IMG/VR virus record: IMGVR_UViG_3300009034_000064
Span: 1-47,730 of that record
DNA length: 47,730 nucleotides
Reading direction: 5' to 3' (one strand)
From: a virus
Shown here piece by piece: positions 14,518 to 23,400 of the stretch. Position numbers and translations under genes: made by a program. Under the pieces are notes generated by a model that was not told the DNA's origin, made no database searches, and saw only the letters and a program-made list of their open reading frames with translations. Each line of letters begins with the position of its first letter. The stretch's first letter is position 1.

Positions 14518-14843
14518 TAATAATAAAAAGACCACGCAGTAGCGGAAAAACTACTATATTATTACACTACATGATAATAAATCCAGACACTATCTATGTA
14601 GCAAGAAAAGAGGATGATGCTAAACGTGCATTTCGACTATCACAGGATCTTGGATTGAAAATTGATGAAAATAGCTTTAAGAGCATGACTAATCTTAGCA
14701 GAATCCCGCATGATATTAAAATTTTAATTGATGATATTGATTGCATTGTTAGGCACCATCCTCTAAGTGGTTTTAAATTAGCGGAACGAGCATATATAGT
14801 CACTGTAAGCGAGGGATATAATGCCAGTACAACCAAAGCATAA
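14514..14843 (+). CDS. Small P-loop ATPase-like protein, 109 aa
   Basis: Walker A IIIKRPRSSGKTTILLHY at the N-terminus and a Walker B-like KILIDDIDCIV around residue 70. It is too short for a full ATPase and lacks later motifs; it might be a minimal P-loop protein. Overlaps both neighbours. Confidence 0.6.
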   Translation: MIIIKRPRSSGKTTILLHYMIINPDTIYVARKEDDAKRAFRLSQDLGLKIDENSFKSMTNLSRIPHDIKILIDDIDCIVRHHPLSGFKLAERAYIVTVSEGYNASTTKA

Positions 14844-15141
14844 AGTTGGTCGCAACAAACCGTGTCCTTGTGGATCGGGGCTTAAATCAAAACACTGTCA
14901 CCAGGATCCAGCCAAAATAGCAATCTGTGAAGCAATAGTTAGAGAAAAAATGTTGGAACTGATCCTACAAGAGAAGCGGAGAAGGGGCATACCTATAGAA
15001 GTTGTATGTCCTGATTGTAATAAGACACCTGGGATAATTGAAAATTGTGAGTTCTGTAATCACACTGGAGTGGTAACAGAAAACCAAGTAGTTAAAAGAA
15101 AATATGATGAATTATCTGGGGGAAAATCAGATGGCGAGTGA
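14821..15141 (+). CDS. SEC-C motif zinc protein, 106 aa
   Basis: The N-terminal VGRNKPCPCGSGLKSKHCH is a perfect SEC-C zinc motif, as on the tail of SecA, where it binds zinc and SecB or other partners. A second Cys group (CPDCNKTPGI...CEFCNH) near residues 62-80 is another zinc ribbon. Between them is a charged helix. The partner is unknown. Confidence 0.75.
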   Translation: MPVQPKHKVGRNKPCPCGSGLKSKHCHQDPAKIAICEAIVREKMLELILQEKRRRGIPIEVVCPDCNKTPGIIENCEFCNHTGVVTENQVVKRKYDELSGGKSDGE

Positions 15142-15400
15142 AAGACGAGAATTTGATATTAGCAAAGAATTGTGGCGTGAGTATGATTTTGGCAATCGGA
15201 TATATAGAATTAACAATCCAGTTACTCTGGTTTTGTTCTTTAGGACTGGGCCTTATACGCCACTTGGATTCGGACAACAAGGTGACACTCACCGAGTAGT
15301 AGATAAAGATGGCGTGGTTCATTGTTGCCCACGCCCAGGAATAGATGGGTGTGTAATAAGATGGAAAAATTCAAGTAATAGCAAACCTGTTAATTTTTAA
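15131..15400 (+). CDS. Hypothetical beta-rich protein, 89 aa
   Basis: ATG at 15131 chosen over the upstream frame at 15104, because GGGGAAAATCAG provides the ribosome site. Contains RIYRINNPVTLVLFF, then HRVVDKDGVVHCCP and CVIRWKN. No recognised family. Confidence 0.55.
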   Translation: MASERREFDISKELWREYDFGNRIYRINNPVTLVLFFRTGPYTPLGFGQQGDTHRVVDKDGVVHCCPRPGIDGCVIRWKNSSNSKPVNF

Positions 15401-15412
15401 AGGAGATAAAAA

Positions 15413-16249
15413 ATGAGTTTGATTGACAGAGCCGCCACGTTTCGTGGCAAAGTAATTGATCATGGAGTTTCGTTTACCCAAAACGAATTTCCACAGTTTG
15501 TTTGTAAATTACAAGCAGTAGAAATCTATGACGATGATGAAAAAGTGTGGGTAGATTGGACTGATATGGCAGATAATGAAATTACTGCTTATCTCGTGCT
15601 TTTTGGCAGGAGTGGTGAGACTCTTAATTTCAACCAGGTTAAAAAAGCATTTAAATGGGACGGTGCATCTTTTCAAAGTCTGAATAGTGGTGATTATTCT
15701 GAGTTAGGCGTTCAGTTCCGTGTAGAGGAAGATACCTACGAGAACAAAACACGGCTTAAAGTTACTTGGATAGATGAATATGATGCTGAACCTGGCCGTT
15801 CAATACGGAAATTAAACCCGGATGAAATGAAGAAACTGGATGCAATGTACGCATCGAAACTCAAAGCTGCTGGTGCAAAAGCTGCTCCGGCGAAAGCTAA
15901 AGGTGCAGTATCAAAGAAAGGTGTTAAACCAACAAGTCCGAAAGGGTCAGTAAAGAAAAAAGTTGCTCCGTTATCACCAAAGCCAGCAGCAGCACCAGAA
16001 CCACCAACAGCACCACCAACAGGGCCAGATTTACCGGCAGGGCATTGTACGAAACAAGAAGCCTGGGATGAAGTTGTTGAATTAAAAGACGATAAAAAAG
16101 TTACTGATGAAAGTTTAGCTAAATCCTGGCTTGGTGCTATAGCAAAAATAGGTGGTGGTACTCCAACAGCAGAACTCATAGAGAGTCTTACTAATGAACA
16201 ATGGTTTCTGATTAAAGAAAAAGTTAATGCCGAATGTGCATCATTCTAA
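15413..16249 (+). CDS. Putative single-stranded DNA-binding protein with Ala/Pro/Lys-rich linker
   Basis: 278 aa. An N-terminal beta-rich domain (residues 1-130, for example FRGKVIDHGVSFTQNEFPQF) could be an OB-like fold. Next is a basic low-complexity linker rich in Lys, Ala and Pro (about 150-205), and a small helical C-terminal domain. Start after AAAGGAGA. Its place after the Sak4-like ATPase and before the primase-helicase is where phages keep an SSB or DUF669-like protein. The assignment rests mainly on context. Confidence 0.5.
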   Translation: MSLIDRAATFRGKVIDHGVSFTQNEFPQFVCKLQAVEIYDDDEKVWVDWTDMADNEITAYLVLFGRSGETLNFNQVKKAFKWDGASFQSLNSGDYSELGVQFRVEEDTYENKTRLKVTWIDEYDAEPGRSIRKLNPDEMKKLDAMYASKLKAAGAKAAPAKAKGAVSKKGVKPTSPKGSVKKKVAPLSPKPAAAPEPPTAPPTGPDLPAGHCTKQEAWDEVVELKDDKKVTDESLAKSWLGAIAKIGGGTPTAELIESLTNEQWFLIKEKVNAECASF

Positions 16250-16269
16250 ATTGTAAACGCCTGTGGCAG

Positions 16270-16377
16270 CCAGGTCGTGTGCCTGGTGTACCCGCAGAAA
16301 CGGGATTGTTGTGGTTAGTTTAATTAAAATACCGAAGCATGCCGGAGTTATGGGTAATAATCCCATACCACGCAATC
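16270..16377 (+). ncRNA. Cloverleaf-like structured RNA in the primase-helicase leader
   Basis: The 145-base gap between two replication genes folds well. Hairpins CCAGG/CCTGG (16270-16274, 16282-16286) and CCCG/CGGG (16291-16294, 16301-16304) precede a long-range stem GATTG/CAATC (16304-16308, 16373-16377) plus GTGGT/ACCAC (16311-16315, 16367-16371). Inside is an ATGGG/CCCAT arm (16350-16354, 16362-16366) with a 7-base loop stacked as in a tRNA T-arm, and a possible D-like arm GTTT/AAAT. The anticodon-like arm is too short for a tRNA (3 bp, 8-base loop). A leader element or tRNA-like RNA; class not recognised. Confidence 0.55.
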
Positions 16378-16394
16378 GTTTTTAAAGGATTAAT

Positions 16395-18704
16395 ATGCCT
16401 AAGCAAAACTTCTCTGATCTATTTGCCACATATGCAGCCAATATATTAAATGAACCAATGGTAAAACTTTTAGCTGATGAACTTGGAGTTAGTTCTGATT
16501 CTCTGTTAAAACTTGGCTTGGGGTATCATCTGAAAGGTTACTCTCATGCTTATGTGATTCCAGAGCGAGATAATCAGGGTAATATTATTGGCCTAATGCA
16601 ACGATATGCCGATGGTACAAAGACAATGGTTAAAGGCTCAAAACGTGGTTTAATTTATCAGACAAATCCTGAATTTTTAAAAGATGGAGAAAAATATGTT
16701 TCAGGGAAACACAATTGGGAACGAGTTTCAAAAGCCTTACCCTGTCCTATTTGTGGAAAAGCAGATGGATGCCTCGTTTCTGCTGCAAATCCACGAGATC
16801 CAAAAGCCGTTGTGTGTGTGCATATATCAGAAGGATCAATTAAACCACTCGAATTGGGATTTCTTCATATCCTTAAATCAGAAGGGAAGATACGCTCTGG
16901 TTTACAAGGAATCTTGCCACTTACCAAAAAGCCAATCATCGTGGTCGAAGGTCATTCTGATGCTGCGGCGGCTATGGACATGGGTTTCGTGGCTGTTGGT
17001 AGACCTTCGGCAGAAGGTGGTCAATCCCTATTACCCACTTTGCTCCGAGGACAAGAAGTAATTGTTATAGGTGACAATGATGCAGGTGCTGGTAAACGAG
17101 GTATGGAATCTGTATTTCAAACACTCAATTCTATATGTAAAAAAGTTACAAAAGTTTTACCACCATCACAGTTTAAAGATTTACGACAATGGAAGAATCA
17201 AATTAATTTAACCGAAACATCTTTTTTAGAATGGGTACAAGAATATGGTGACACTGGTGGCGATCCTAATATCCTTGAAGATGATGTTGCTCATACAATT
17301 GCAAAAACGTGGTTAGACAGGGAGAAATCAAAAGATGGTTTACCTACGATTCGATGCTATAAAAGTCAGTGGATTCAATTCAAAGATGGACACTATTCAG
17401 ACTGCGATCGAGAAGGGTTTAGGGGTGATATTTACCATTTTCTTGACGGAAAGTTATATCCTAAAATTGACATCAAAGGGGGAATTAGCCTTGTACCATA
17501 TAAACCTACCAGAGCTAAAGTTTCCGACATTATTGATGCCCTTAGCGATTGGTGTACGATCGAAAGAGATCCACCAGTATGGCTTAGGGATGTCAATTAT
17601 CCCAATCCATCCGACTTAGTAGCTTTTAGGAATGGATTACTTGATGTTAATGAATATATTCAAGGGAAAGTAAAATTCTACGACCCTACACCAGCATTAT
17701 TTAGTTTTAATATTTTACCATATAATTTTGATGAAAATGCTCATTCAGAACTATGGGAACAATTTTACAAGGATATATTTAATAATGAAAAGGATCAAAT
17801 CAGATTACTTAGACAATGGTTCGGCTATAATTGTGTGCCAGATATGTCCTACGAAAAATTGTTGCTTTGTACTGGCCGTCCGAGATCTGGAAAAGGTACA
17901 GTCCTTAATACACTTGCCGCTATGCTTGGTAATAAACAGTGTGTGTCAACCTCGTTTCAAACTTTGTGTACCGAGTTTGGGTATCAACCCTTATTGGGTA
18001 AGTTGGCTGTATTACTCGGCGATGCCAAAGTTCCAAAGCAAAGGGAAGCAGAAGCTGCTTTAGAAAAAATTCTTCAAGTAGTTGGTGGAGATCCAGTAGG
18101 AATCAGAAGAATGTATTTGCCATATCTTCCACAAGTCTATTTACAAGCACGGTTTACAATCGCTATGAATGATCTTCCAAATATTCCTGATCAAGCTAAT
18201 GCTTTAGAACCGAAATTAAATATCCTTTATTTCCAGAATTCTTATGTGGGTCGAGAGGATTTTACTTTAAAATCTAAACTACAAAAAGAAGCAAAAGAAG
18301 GAAAGTTAATTAATTTTGCACTTCAGGGATTAAAAGATCTGCGGCAAAGTGATGGATTCATTATACCACAACCAGCAAAATTATTATTAAGACAATTAAA
18401 AGAATTAACTACACCAGTATCATCATTTATAATGGATTGTTGCGAACTTCAACCACCCGATGTTCAAAAATCAGAAGATGAATATTATGTACTCATAGAT
18501 CATCTTTATTTAGCATGGGAACATTGGTGTATAGAACAAGGTATTAAACCAGGAGTTAAAAGTCAATTTGGACGATGGTTTCTTGCTGCATGTCCTACTG
18601 CTGCACCGGCCAGAGTGAGATTAAAAGATAGGAGATATAAAATTTATAGAAAAGTACGTTTAGCAGATTGGGTTTATAAAACCTATTTAGGAATACAGAA
18701 ATGA
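16395..18704 (+). CDS. Primase-helicase (Toprim primase fused to D5-like SF3 helicase)
   Basis: 769 aa. Order: N-terminal domain; zinc finger (C117, C120, C126, C141 of PCPICGKADGC and VVCVH); Toprim core VVEGHSDAAAA (E185) and VIVIGDNDAGAGK (D227, D229); a linker; then the helicase with Walker A CTGRPRSGKGTV (about 492-503) and Walker B LAVLLGDAK (about 537-545). Finally a C-terminal domain with EHWCIEQG like D5-type winged helices. It would unwind and prime DNA at the phage fork. Good ribosome site AAAGGA after the structured leader. Confidence 0.85.
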   Translation: MPKQNFSDLFATYAANILNEPMVKLLADELGVSSDSLLKLGLGYHLKGYSHAYVIPERDNQGNIIGLMQRYADGTKTMVKGSKRGLIYQTNPEFLKDGEKYVSGKHNWERVSKALPCPICGKADGCLVSAANPRDPKAVVCVHISEGSIKPLELGFLHILKSEGKIRSGLQGILPLTKKPIIVVEGHSDAAAAMDMGFVAVGRPSAEGGQSLLPTLLRGQEVIVIGDNDAGAGKRGMESVFQTLNSICKKVTKVLPPSQFKDLRQWKNQINLTETSFLEWVQEYGDTGGDPNILEDDVAHTIAKTWLDREKSKDGLPTIRCYKSQWIQFKDGHYSDCDREGFRGDIYHFLDGKLYPKIDIKGGISLVPYKPTRAKVSDIIDALSDWCTIERDPPVWLRDVNYPNPSDLVAFRNGLLDVNEYIQGKVKFYDPTPALFSFNILPYNFDENAHSELWEQFYKDIFNNEKDQIRLLRQWFGYNCVPDMSYEKLLLCTGRPRSGKGTVLNTLAAMLGNKQCVSTSFQTLCTEFGYQPLLGKLAVLLGDAKVPKQREAEAALEKILQVVGGDPVGIRRMYLPYLPQVYLQARFTIAMNDLPNIPDQANALEPKLNILYFQNSYVGREDFTLKSKLQKEAKEGKLINFALQGLKDLRQSDGFIIPQPAKLLLRQLKELTTPVSSFIMDCCELQPPDVQKSEDEYYVLIDHLYLAWEHWCIEQGIKPGVKSQFGRWFLAACPTAAPARVRLKDRRYKIYRKVRLADWVYKTYLGIQK

Positions 18705-18788
18705 ATAAATTATTTGCTTTTATTACTGCGTGGTTGTGTATTATCTGATTTTTAATGTTAAATTAATTATTTAAAAGGAGAAAATGAA

Positions 18789-19202
18789 ATGAAGAAGTAT
18801 CAAAGATTAATTGTCTGGTTATGTGTTTTAGGTCTTACAGTAATACTTGGTTGCTCGGCGTTTCAAGATGGGGTAACACCTTGTTATATTCCACCAGAAG
18901 TTATAGAATCTACTGGTTCAGAGATTCCTCTAATTTCCTGGATGCCATTTACGTCTTTGTTTGATGCAAAATATGTAAAAGCAAAATTAAAGTTTCAATA
19001 TCTATTACATACTAATTTAATGGAAGCAAGTATTTTTGCATCAGAACAATTCCAACAAACTTTATTTTCACCAGAAGGGCCAATTGGATTACTTTTACCT
19101 ACTTTAATGGGCGGAACTCTTGGTGCGTTCTTAATTTCAAAACCTGGGGACAAAAAGAAAATTGTAGAATTAGAAAATGGCAACACGCATACGAACTCGT
19201 AA
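18789..19202 (+). CDS. Phage lipoprotein, 137 aa
   Basis: The signal sequence KKYQRLIVWLCVLGLTVILG is followed by a lipobox Cys (VILGC, C22). The mature part has two Pro/Ser-rich stretches and a hydrophobic segment (PEGPIGLLLPTLMGGTLGAF) near the C-terminus followed by KPGDKKKIVE. Likely attached to a host membrane; could be a superinfection-exclusion protein or a spanin-like part, but the sequence does not decide. AAAGGAG lies 10 bases upstream of the ATG. Confidence 0.7.
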   Translation: MKKYQRLIVWLCVLGLTVILGCSAFQDGVTPCYIPPEVIESTGSEIPLISWMPFTSLFDAKYVKAKLKFQYLLHTNLMEASIFASEQFQQTLFSPEGPIGLLLPTLMGGTLGAFLISKPGDKKKIVELENGNTHTNS

Positions 19203-19530
19203 TGATCTAATTAATTGGCTTGAAAATAATGCTCCACGTAGAGCAATTGCTCGTGCCATACAAGAAGGTCAGGTTGAAAACTTGGGGGCATTTGAAGAAG
19301 TTGCACCAGATTTTCAACCTGGCTGGATTGTTAAAGTGACTTCAATACACAAGACTATTTGGTTTGTAGTTATTCATATTTGGCATAGAGAATTTAAAAG
19401 TTTCATTAGAAATGATGTCCCCTGGGAAAAGTGGATAGGGGAATTTGCAAACAACAAACTCTATCAAGGTGATAATTCATTACAGTATAAAGAATTGCGA
19501 GATGAAAAATCAACCGAATCCAATAATTAA
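19177..19530 (+). CDS. Hypothetical protein, 117 aa
   Basis: Basic N-terminus with a helix-rich pattern (MATRIRTRNDLINWLENNAP RRAIARAI), then a beta-rich middle (GWIVKVTSIHKTIWFVVIHI). Overlaps the lipoprotein gene by 26 bases. No recognised family. Confidence 0.6.
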   Translation: MATRIRTRNDLINWLENNAPRRAIARAIQEGQVENLGAFEEVAPDFQPGWIVKVTSIHKTIWFVVIHIWHREFKSFIRNDVPWEKWIGEFANNKLYQGDNSLQYKELRDEKSTESNN

Positions 19531-19684
19531 AAGATACTCTGAACGAGTTAAAAAACGTAGATTGTTGTGGAAACAATTAGTAAATAAAATTCTTGTAGCA
19601 ACATATGATTATATAAGTCAATTAGATAATTATGAAATAAGGAGAATTAAAAATGCCGGACAAAAGAGGCAGACGAAAAAATGA
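19502..19684 (+). CDS. Small basic helical protein, 60 aa
   Basis: Starts at 19502 inside the previous gene (MKNQPNPIIKRYSERVKKRR) and ends with a basic tail. Strongly positive, helical. Overlaps both neighbours by about 30 bases, so coordinates are less certain. Function unknown. Confidence 0.45.
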   Translation: MKNQPNPIIKRYSERVKKRRLLWKQLVNKILVATYDYISQLDNYEIRRIKNAGQKRQTKK

Positions 19685-19892
19685 GGATCTGATTAAACTT
19701 GATGATGTACCTAAATTATTACTTGAACTCACTGGAGTAACACGATGTCGAGCTACAGTGTATCAATGGGTAAAAAAAGGTAGACTTAATTATACTAAAT
19801 CAGCAATGATAAAATTGAAAGTAAGCACACGCTTGGGCCGGTACTACACTACAAGAGCGTGGGTCGAGGAATTTATAAGGGCAATTGCATGA
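19653..19892 (+). CDS. Winged-helix/excisionase-like DNA-binding protein, 79 aa
   Basis: Helix LIKLDDVPKLLLELTG, recognition region RCRATVYQWVKKGRLNY, and wing-like STRLGRYYTTRAWVEEFI. This is the MerR/excisionase-type HTH plan and recalls DUF1580, small DNA-binding proteins best known from Planctomycetes. No integrase was found, so a role as Xis is unlikely; a regulator is more probable. AAGGAGAA lies before the ATG. Confidence 0.65.
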   Translation: MPDKRGRRKNEDLIKLDDVPKLLLELTGVTRCRATVYQWVKKGRLNYTKSAMIKLKVSTRLGRYYTTRAWVEEFIRAIA

Positions 19893-19975
19893 TGGAAAGA
19901 TTAATAGCATTAATTATAATAGTCTATGTGAGTGTGCGATTAGCCCGTATAATAGAAGGGTGGTTCAGGAAATGA
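19889..19975 (+). CDS. Transmembrane mini-protein, 28 aa
   Basis: Short ORF with one hydrophobic helix (ERLIALIIIVYVSVRLARII) and a basic end (GWFRK). It overlaps the upstream stop (ATGATG) and the downstream start (ATGA), so it fits the gene chain exactly. Same layout as the mini-proteins at 172 and 44698. Confidence 0.55.
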   Translation: MMERLIALIIIVYVSVRLARIIEGWFRK

Positions 19976-20238
19976 AAATCCGAATAAAAAATTTCTATTA
20001 CATAAGTAATGCCCACGACACACTAACGATGAGAACCTTTAGAGAAGGTGTGCTCCCGATTCTGTGGAACAACAAAGGCTTGTATTGCATAATTTCAAGA
20101 CAAAAAGTTCAAAATGTTTTTGATCTTATAACAGATAAAGCTAATTTGCCAGTATTAAATCAAAAGCAAGTGGATACTTTCTATTGGGATGATGGTGAAC
20201 CGATTACTGCTAAGGCCGCAGCAATGTTACTTAGTTAA
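19972..20238 (+). CDS. Hypothetical protein, 88 aa, last gene of the plus-strand block
   Basis: MKIRIKNFYYISNAHDTLTM, then LPILWNNKGLYCIISRQKVQ and DTFYWDDGEPITAKAAAMLL. The ATG at 19972 overlaps the mini-protein stop. Its last 12 bases overlap the end of the converging minus-strand gene. Function unknown. Confidence 0.6.
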   Translation: MKIRIKNFYYISNAHDTLTMRTFREGVLPILWNNKGLYCIISRQKVQNVFDLITDKANLPVLNQKQVDTFYWDDGEPITAKAAAMLLS

Positions 20239-20403
20239 TAATGCTACTATCAATGCAGTAATAGCTCCACCAGTAATAGTTATTAAAGGAATTGTCACTA
20301 ACCAATGATGCTTTAGATGATTATCGAATTGCTCTTTTAAGGCTTTAAGTTTAGCATCTATGCAGATTAAATATTCTCGATTTGTTATTCGTTTTTCACT
20401 CAT
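20227..20403 (-). CDS. Holin-like (XhlA-type) small membrane protein, 58 aa
   Basis: A soluble helical N-terminus (MSEKRITNREYLICIDAKLK, coiled-coil-like) is followed by one hydrophobic span (LVTIPLITITGGAITALIVA) and a Lys end. This is the layout of haemolysin XhlA-type or small class II/III holins. It overlaps the stop of the upstream gene by ATGA and the convergent plus-strand gene by 12 bp. It is the last gene of the virion operon, a usual spot for a lysis gene; no endolysin is seen beside it. Confidence 0.6.
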   Translation of the reverse strand: MSEKRITNREYLICIDAKLKALKEQFDNHLKHHWLVTIPLITITGGAITALIVALLTK

Positions 20404-23400
20404 CTTGCAAACTTTTCCCTAAGTTTCTTTTCTGGTTTACCTTTCCTCAAAGCATATTTGCTCCATATTAATCTACGGAAATCATCATCTTCTTCTGTTG
20501 CAAGATCCCATGCTCCTTCTGCGGTTATAATTGCCTGTAATGGAATTTTCCCACCTGTCCATGCACCAACAGTACGAGCACCATATCTTGCTATTGTTCC
20601 TGGATCGCCTCTTTTAATTGCACTAATAAGTCTACCAGTTTCTACAAATGGTTCCTCAGCTATCATTCGTGTCGGCCCCCAATCACCAGTAGCTACATTA
20701 TATGCCCATCGACCAACAAATACAAAAGGACACATCATATAGAATAATAGATCCTTAGCAACTTCTTCAACAGTTTGCGGTGGGCGACCACGAGTAATCA
20801 TACCCAATATCATCGCTGGAATTACTTGCTGCATCAACAAACGATAACCTGCCATTGGTAAACTAATTTTTTTAGCTTTTGTTTCACCAAGAACATCATA
20901 CCAGAACATATGAAAATTTTGATTAATCTGATTCTGAAAAACAGTCAAATTTCTTTCCAATTCATGACCCCTAAAAAAAGATGGTAGATCTACAGCTTTA
21001 CCCATAGGTTGGGTATCTTCAACCACACCATCAGCGAATCTAATAGATTCTTCTTCAGACATTTCATGTCGTTGTGCCAATTGATACGCTGATGTCCACA
21101 CAATTGTAGTTGTGTGCCGATCAATATAAGTAGCCATTCTCATTGATAATGGTGATAATTTTTGACCTTTATACATTTTTTGAATAGATTTCTGATTATA
21201 AACTTGTCGAAGATCTCTGTTCCAATCTCTTGTCCGAAGTAATTCTGATTTAGACATAGCTTCATCTTCAATCTGTTTATAATCTAATCCTATTGATGCT
21301 CGTTCAAGATTTGCCAATAGATTTGGAATCATACCTGGGTGAACTCCGGCAGCAGGAAAAAATGATATACCTTGTTTTGCTGCTGTGAGAATTTTAAAAC
21401 CAAGTACAAAATGTATACCAGCCATCCTTAACCATCGTAATGATCTGGCAAGAGCAGAAGTATCATAAGCCGCTTGACCACGTATAGCATCCTGTAACCA
21501 TTTATCAAATACTCGTATTCCATGTCCATAAGTAACATCATTAACAGCCGGTCTAAATTCCCTATTATTTAATATAGATCCAACTTCACTGGCAATTGGT
21601 GCCATTGTTTTAAATCGTTCTAATGCTCTGGCTGCACGAGCGTGAATTACAAATATATTCAATTCCAAATTACGTTGTGCTCCACGTTTTCGCTCAATTG
21701 TATGTTGTTGACCAGGTATAAATTTACTTTCAGTAAATTGTTGCATTAACCCTTCTAAAAAATTAGCATTTCCAAGATCGTTTTTGTCGGTAACAAAAGC
21801 TGTCATATAATTTTCTACTTTAGTCATTTGTGTTATACCATTAGCTTTTGCTATTGCTTCAAACTGCGGCCACTGTTGTTCAAAATAATTTTGAATTTCA
21901 GCAGCTACGAGCATTTCATTTTCTGTTGCTTCAACCGATTTTACAATTTTATCTATTTCTTCTATAGAAAATTCAGATTGTAAATGGTTTAATGTGTGAG
22001 GATTCTGTGCAAGTGCCCACACGCCAATACGTTCAGCCGTAGATAATTTATCTTTTACACCTATATCTTTTATTTCGTGCATCATAGCAGGAGCATCAAT
22101 TTTAAGATCATTCATTGTTACTATGGCTGCTGCCATCGCTTCGCTAAAATTAACATTAGCTTTTGTATCAGCATCTTTAACCGGCTGATAAATATATCGT
22201 ATAAATGGCCCATTATCTTCATAATTATCCAAAGCACGACAGAGCCGTTTTAATCTCGATGAATGTAAGAAATAATAACTTGTTCCAGCTTTCATTGTAT
22301 AAAGAATTTTACGAAGTTTTTTCATATTACGTCTATCTCTACGAGTTAATGCTGGTTTCTGTTTTCTTTCTCGAAGTTTTGCGGTTAATTCAGATACAGG
22401 TGTAGGATCTGGGCCTTCTATCTCTATACCAGCATCTTTTGCTTCACGCTGTAAAGCAAGTATAATTTGCTCACGTTGAGCCGGAACCATAGTTTTCATA
22501 GATCGTAGACCTGTAATTTTTTCCATGAAGTCTCGGCGTTGACCTTCATTCCACCCTAAAAGATCAGGAATCTTATGACCTAAAGCAAGTGCTTTTTTCC
22601 TGGTCATTCGTTTCGGTTCAAGTGGTTTGGTTTCTTGTTCTAATAATGCTTCAATATTTTTCCTATTACGTCTAAGAAAAGCAAGTTCTGTTTTTTCCGC
22701 TTTTGAGCGATCTCCTACTGGTTTATTTTTTAAATCACGGTATCTTTTTTCGGCATTATCTAATCGCTGTTGTGTCTCTGTTGAATTAATACCGTATTGT
22801 TTACCAATAGCTTCATCTGGTGTTTCTGGTTTGATTTGATCTTTAACTTTATCAGTTACAACTTTTGGTTCGATGGGAATAGTCTCTGGTGTAACCGCTA
22901 TTTCTTCACCTGTTGCCAGATTAAATACATAGCGTTCACCGTGTCGTCTACCAAGTTCTATAGCATTTTCTTCAGTAGGTACTACTTCTACAACATCAAG
23001 TACACTATTTTTATTATCCTTATCATACCAAGTCCCAATCTGTCGATTTGGTTGCAGTAATGAATCAACATGTGCGTTTCGGAATCTCAGTATATCTTCT
23101 GTAGTAATCTTTTGTTTACTAAGAGTTTCTGATTCTCCAATTCCTACTGGAAATCCTTCTTTTATAGCTCGACCACTATTCCATTCAATAGTTGAACCAC
23201 CTTCTTTATTGTGCATATTGGAAATTGTCTCAGCTACTGTAAAATTATGAGCTTCAGGAATTGTTCTACCAGTATCAACTTGACGTGCCATTGTTACTGA
23301 TTGACCTTTATCATAACCAGCATCAGCAAATTTCTTAGCTAATTTCATTCCTATATCACCAGCACGCATATCAACTATAGCTCCAGGTATTGGCAACATT

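Noticed and set aside
15736-16179. 147-aa minus-strand ORF opposite the putative ssDNA-binding gene
   Set aside because: Ala/Phe/Ser-rich shadow of the Lys/Ala/Pro-rich linker on the other strand; no ribosome site.
16304-16377. tRNA gene in the primase-helicase leader
   Set aside because: The T-arm-like hairpin and acceptor-like stem are good, but the anticodon arm has only 3 bp with an 8-base loop, no U before CAT, and no CCA. I therefore call it tRNA-like only.
18701-18748. 15-aa hydrophobic ORF after the primase-helicase gene
   Set aside because: It overlaps the stop by ATGA like true genes, but it is too short to support from sequence alone.
22205-23060. Plus-strand ORFs inside the giant internal protein gene
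   Set aside because: Antisense shadows with hydrophobic, Cys/Tyr-rich composition and no start signals.
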